Assembly (NCBI GenBank): GCA_947627145.1
Contig: CANQUW010000115.1
Coordinates: forward strand, 1-7,026
Source: an uncultured Bacilli bacterium
GTDB taxonomy: Bacteria > Bacillota_I > Bacilli_A > RF39 > UBA660
Reading direction: 5' to 3'
Length of the DNA: 7,026 bases
The notes below the pieces were generated by a model that worked only from the letters and a program-made list of their open reading frames with translations, had not been told where the DNA came from and searched no databases. A program made the translations under genes and the position numbers. Of this stretch, positions 4,916 through 7,026 are shown in pieces; the stretch's first letter is position 1, and each line of letters starts with the position of its first letter.

Positions 4916-5854
4916 ATGAAGACTAAAATAGGTATACCAAAAGCACTTTTATATCATAGATATAAGACTTTATGGACAACTTTTTTTGAAAGGTTAGATT
5001 GCGAAATTGTAGAAAGTACTGATACTACTAAAGAAATACTTACACGCGGTACTAGTTACGCAATAGATGAAGCTTGTCTTTCATATAAAATATATTTAGG
5101 ACATTTAGAGTCTTTAATTGGTAAATGTGATTATATTTTAATACCTCGTATCGCAACATTTACAGATAGAGAAATTGTTTGTACAAGATTTCAAGCTTTA
5201 TATGATGTAGTAAAAAATACTTTTAGAGATAGAGATTTTAAAATACTTGATTATAATGTTGATGTTTGTTGTGGTCATACCGAACAACAAGGTTTTATTG
5301 AAATGGGTAAAAAACTTGGTAAAAGTAAAAAAGAAACATTAGATGCTTATTTATATGCAAAAGGTGCTATGGATATAGAATATAAAGATAAAGTAAAAAT
5401 GCAAGAAAAATTATTAAAAGAAGATAAAAATATAAAAATTTTATTAGCGGCACATCCATATAATACATATGATGAATATATTGGTAAACCTGTTATAAAT
5501 TATTTAGAAAGTCTTGGTTGTACAATTATTTATGCAGATTTAGTAGACCGTGAACAAGCAAGAAAAAAAGCACACAAATTTTCACCAACTTTACAATGGA
5601 CATATAATAAAGAATTAGTTGGTGCAATAGAAATGTATAAAGATAAAGTGGATGGAATAGTTCTTATGAGTAGTTTTCCATGCGGACCAGATTCATTAGT
5701 TAATGAAATGCTTGTAAGAAGAATAAAAAAACCAATGGTAACACTTATTTTAGATGTACAAGATGGAACTGCTGGACGTGAAACTAGACTTGAAAGTTTT
5801 GTAGATATAATAAAACTAAAAAAGGAGGAAGAAGATGAAAAAGCCAAAAATTAG
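4916..5854 (+). CDS. DUF2229/COG3580-like protein, acyl-CoA dehydratase activase-associated
   Basis: A 312-aa cytosolic protein of the DUF2229 type found with, or fused to, activators of 2-hydroxyacyl-CoA dehydratases. Family hallmarks are K-I-G-I-P-K-A-L at 4-11, the D-E-A-C-L-S-Y-K-I-Y-L-G-H block (Cys54), I-P-R near 76-78, Cys89, adjacent Cys118-Cys119, F-P-C-G-P-D (Cys256) and the C-terminal G-R-E-T-R-L-E-S-F (288-296). Several cysteines could bind an Fe-S cluster; which ones do is not shown. The start at ATG 4916 is chosen over GTG 4889 because the promoter -10 lies between them. The gene overlaps the next by 20 nt, so the pair is translationally coupled. It is likely one subunit of a redox or activase complex for an unknown substrate. 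Family assignment is by recalled motifs. Confidence 0.8.
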   Translation: MKTKIGIPKALLYHRYKTLWTTFFERLDCEIVESTDTTKEILTRGTSYAIDEACLSYKIYLGHLESLIGKCDYILIPRIATFTDREIVCTRFQALYDVVKNTFRDRDFKILDYNVDVCCGHTEQQGFIEMGKKLGKSKKETLDAYLYAKGAMDIEYKDKVKMQEKLLKEDKNIKILLAAHPYNTYDEYIGKPVINYLESLGCTIIYADLVDREQARKKAHKFSPTLQWTYNKELVGAIEMYKDKVDGIVLMSSFPCGPDSLVNEMLVRRIKKPMVTLILDVQDGTAGRETRLESFVDIIKLKKEEEDEKAKN

Positions 5855-6902
5855 TTTTCCTCATATGGGTAATTACAATATTCCAATAGAAGTAGTACTT
5901 AGTATGATTCTAGATTGTGAATATTTAACACCACCTCCGATAACTAAAAAGACACTTGAAATTGGAAGTAAATACAGCCCTGATTTTGTATGTGCTCCTT
6001 TTAAATATAACTTAGGTTGCTATATAGAAGCATTAGAAGAAGGAGCTGATACTCTAGTACAAACAGGAGGAGTATGCCGTCTTACATATTATGGAGAGTT
6101 ACATGAACAAATATTAAGAGACTTAGGATATGACTTTACATTTATAAACTTTGGGGATAGTGAAGTTACTAAACCTACAAAAATATATGAAAAAATGAAA
6201 AAATACAATAAAGACCTAACTATAAAACAACTCGCAAATGCTCTAATGATTGGAGTTAGAATGGTAGATATCATGGATAAAACAGAAGACTTTATAAGAG
6301 AGAATGTAGGTTTTGAAGAAGAAGAGGGAACACTTGATAATTTATATGAAGCTATGCTTAAAGAATTTAGAACAGTAAGAAGTTATAAATCCTTAAAGAA
6401 GATTAATAAAAGATATAAAAAAATGATGAAAAAAGTAAAAATAAATAAACCTAAAAACCCAATAAAAGTAGGTTTTATTGGTGAATACTATACAACACTT
6501 GATCCTTTTAGTAATCATTTTATAGAAAAGTGGCTTGCTAGTCACGGAATAGTAGTTACTCGTAAATTAAACATAACTAATAGTGTTATATTTAGAAATG
6601 TAAAAGAATTACATAAAAAAGTAAAAAAATATATGAAATATGATATAGGTGCTACTGGTATGGATACTATTAAGGAAGCTGAAGAATTTGCTAAAAAAGG
6701 ATATGACGGAATAATTCATGTTAAAAGTTTTGGATGCACTCCAGAAATGGATGCTATGCCAATACTAGAGAGAATTAGTGAAGAATATCATATACCTATT
6801 TTATATTTTAGTTTTGATAGTCAAACAAGTGAAGTTGGAATAGAAACTAGACTAGAAGCATTTTATGATATGATAGAGATGAGAAAGGAGAAAAAGAAAT
6901 GA
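5835..6902 (+). CDS. COG3581-like protein, 2-hydroxyacyl-CoA dehydratase-related
   Basis: A 355-aa cytosolic protein matching the COG3581 type that accompanies DUF2229 proteins. Visible blocks are I-S-F-P-H-M-G-N-Y near the start, C53-A-P-F-K-Y-N-L-G-C62 followed by Y-I-E-A-L-E-E-G-A-D, G-G-V-C81-R-L-T-Y-Y-G, a basic helical linker (about 180-205), V-K-S-F-G-C301-T-P-E-M, and G-I-E-T-R-L-E-A-F near the end. That last motif also ends the preceding protein. Cys53, Cys81 and Cys301 are the best candidate cluster ligands, by analogy with three-cysteine dehydratase subunits; this is inference. AAAGGAGG lies 6 nt before the ATG. The start lies inside the previous gene and the stop overlaps the next start (ATGA), so the three products are probably made together as a complex. 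Confidence 0.8.
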   Translation: MKKPKISFPHMGNYNIPIEVVLSMILDCEYLTPPPITKKTLEIGSKYSPDFVCAPFKYNLGCYIEALEEGADTLVQTGGVCRLTYYGELHEQILRDLGYDFTFINFGDSEVTKPTKIYEKMKKYNKDLTIKQLANALMIGVRMVDIMDKTEDFIRENVGFEEEEGTLDNLYEAMLKEFRTVRSYKSLKKINKRYKKMMKKVKINKPKNPIKVGFIGEYYTTLDPFSNHFIEKWLASHGIVVTRKLNITNSVIFRNVKELHKKVKKYMKYDIGATGMDTIKEAEEFAKKGYDGIIHVKSFGCTPEMDAMPILERISEEYHIPILYFSFDSQTSEVGIETRLEAFYDMIEMRKEKKK

Positions 6903-7026
6903 AAGCATATTTAGGAGTTGATATAGGTTCAATTTCTACTAAAGGTGTAGTTATTGATAAAAACAACAAAATTATTGCAAGTGAGTATTTATGGACTGAA
7001 GGAAATCCTATAAATGCAGTAAAAAG
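6899..7026 (+). CDS. Acyl-CoA dehydratase activase, ASKHA (BcrA/BadF/HgdC-like) family, N-terminal part
   Basis: Only the first 42 residues lie in the window; the gene runs off the right edge. Y-L-G-V-D-I-G-S-I-S-T-K-G-V-V-I-D is the ASKHA phosphate-1 motif as found in HgdC-type activators, which use ATP hydrolysis to push a low-potential electron from a dimer-bridging [4Fe-4S] cluster into a dehydratase. The cluster cysteines lie further on and cannot be seen. AAAGGAG (6884-6890) is 8 nt before the ATG, and the start overlaps the preceding TGA by 4 nt. Context (DUF2229 and COG3581 genes directly upstream) strongly supports the call. Confidence 0.85.
   Translation, partial: MKAYLGVDIGSISTKGVVIDKNNKIIASEYLWTEGNPINAVK

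Noticed and set aside
5530..5847. Minus-strand open frame of 105 aa
   Set aside because: It lies wholly inside the DUF2229-like gene, is Ser/Leu/Ile rich as expected for a reverse-frame shadow, and has no SD.
6089..6274. Minus-strand open frame of 61 aa
   Set aside because: It is embedded in the COG3581-like gene, with no SD or promoter; a shadow frame.
1..7026. Mycoplasma-type code with TGA as Trp
   Set aside because: Trp codons in the genes are TGG, and TGA serves as stop at 2286-2284 (minus) and 6900-6902.

Overview
The window is very AT-rich bacterial DNA from a low-GC member of the Bacillota or a related gut-type Bacilli/Mollicutes-like lineage. The evidence is strong SD sequences (AAGGAGG), TTGACA/TATAAT-type promoters with 17-nt spacers, U-tailed intrinsic terminators and a tRNA with encoded CCA. 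The code is standard: Trp is TGG, and TGA ends two genes. The enzyme families (long clostridial-type GluRS, activase/dehydratase-like operon with conserved cysteines) suggest an anaerobe; that lineage call is inference.

Left part (1-2146): a bidirectional terminator and a probable promoter precede an unrecognised, extremely AT-rich 217-aa gene. It is transcriptionally coupled to glyA (serine hydroxymethyltransferase), whose SD overlaps the stop codon of the gene before. A bidirectional terminator closes glyA and also serves a convergent tRNA-Gln(CUG) gene.

Centre (2147-3194) is the most unusual part. A minus-strand gene encodes a small protein resembling the BECR/polyvalent-protein-associated nuclease-like families of mobile elements. 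Two near-identical ~115-bp direct repeats bracket it. Each repeat holds a strong plus-strand promoter (TTGACA-N17-TATATT, extended -10) that fires straight into a GC-rich, ~60-nt hairpin followed by a T tract. Each therefore looks like a complete transcription unit for a ~60-65-nt structured RNA. The first copy runs antisense into the 3' end of the minus-strand gene, so its hairpin also encodes that protein's last residues. The second copy stands alone upstream of gltX, and its minus strand still reads as a homologous C-terminal tail, as if it were the relic of a second such locus. This layout resembles a toxin gene with a convergent antisense RNA (type I-like), but no function is proven.

Right part (3195-7026): gltX has its own promoter and terminator. 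It is followed by a tightly coupled three-gene operon: a DUF2229/COG3580-like protein, a COG3581-like protein and the start of an ASKHA-type acyl-CoA-dehydratase activase. The genes overlap by 20 and 4 nt and each has a strong SD. These are the separated parts of what some Clostridia make as one giant activase-like protein; the substrate is unknown.
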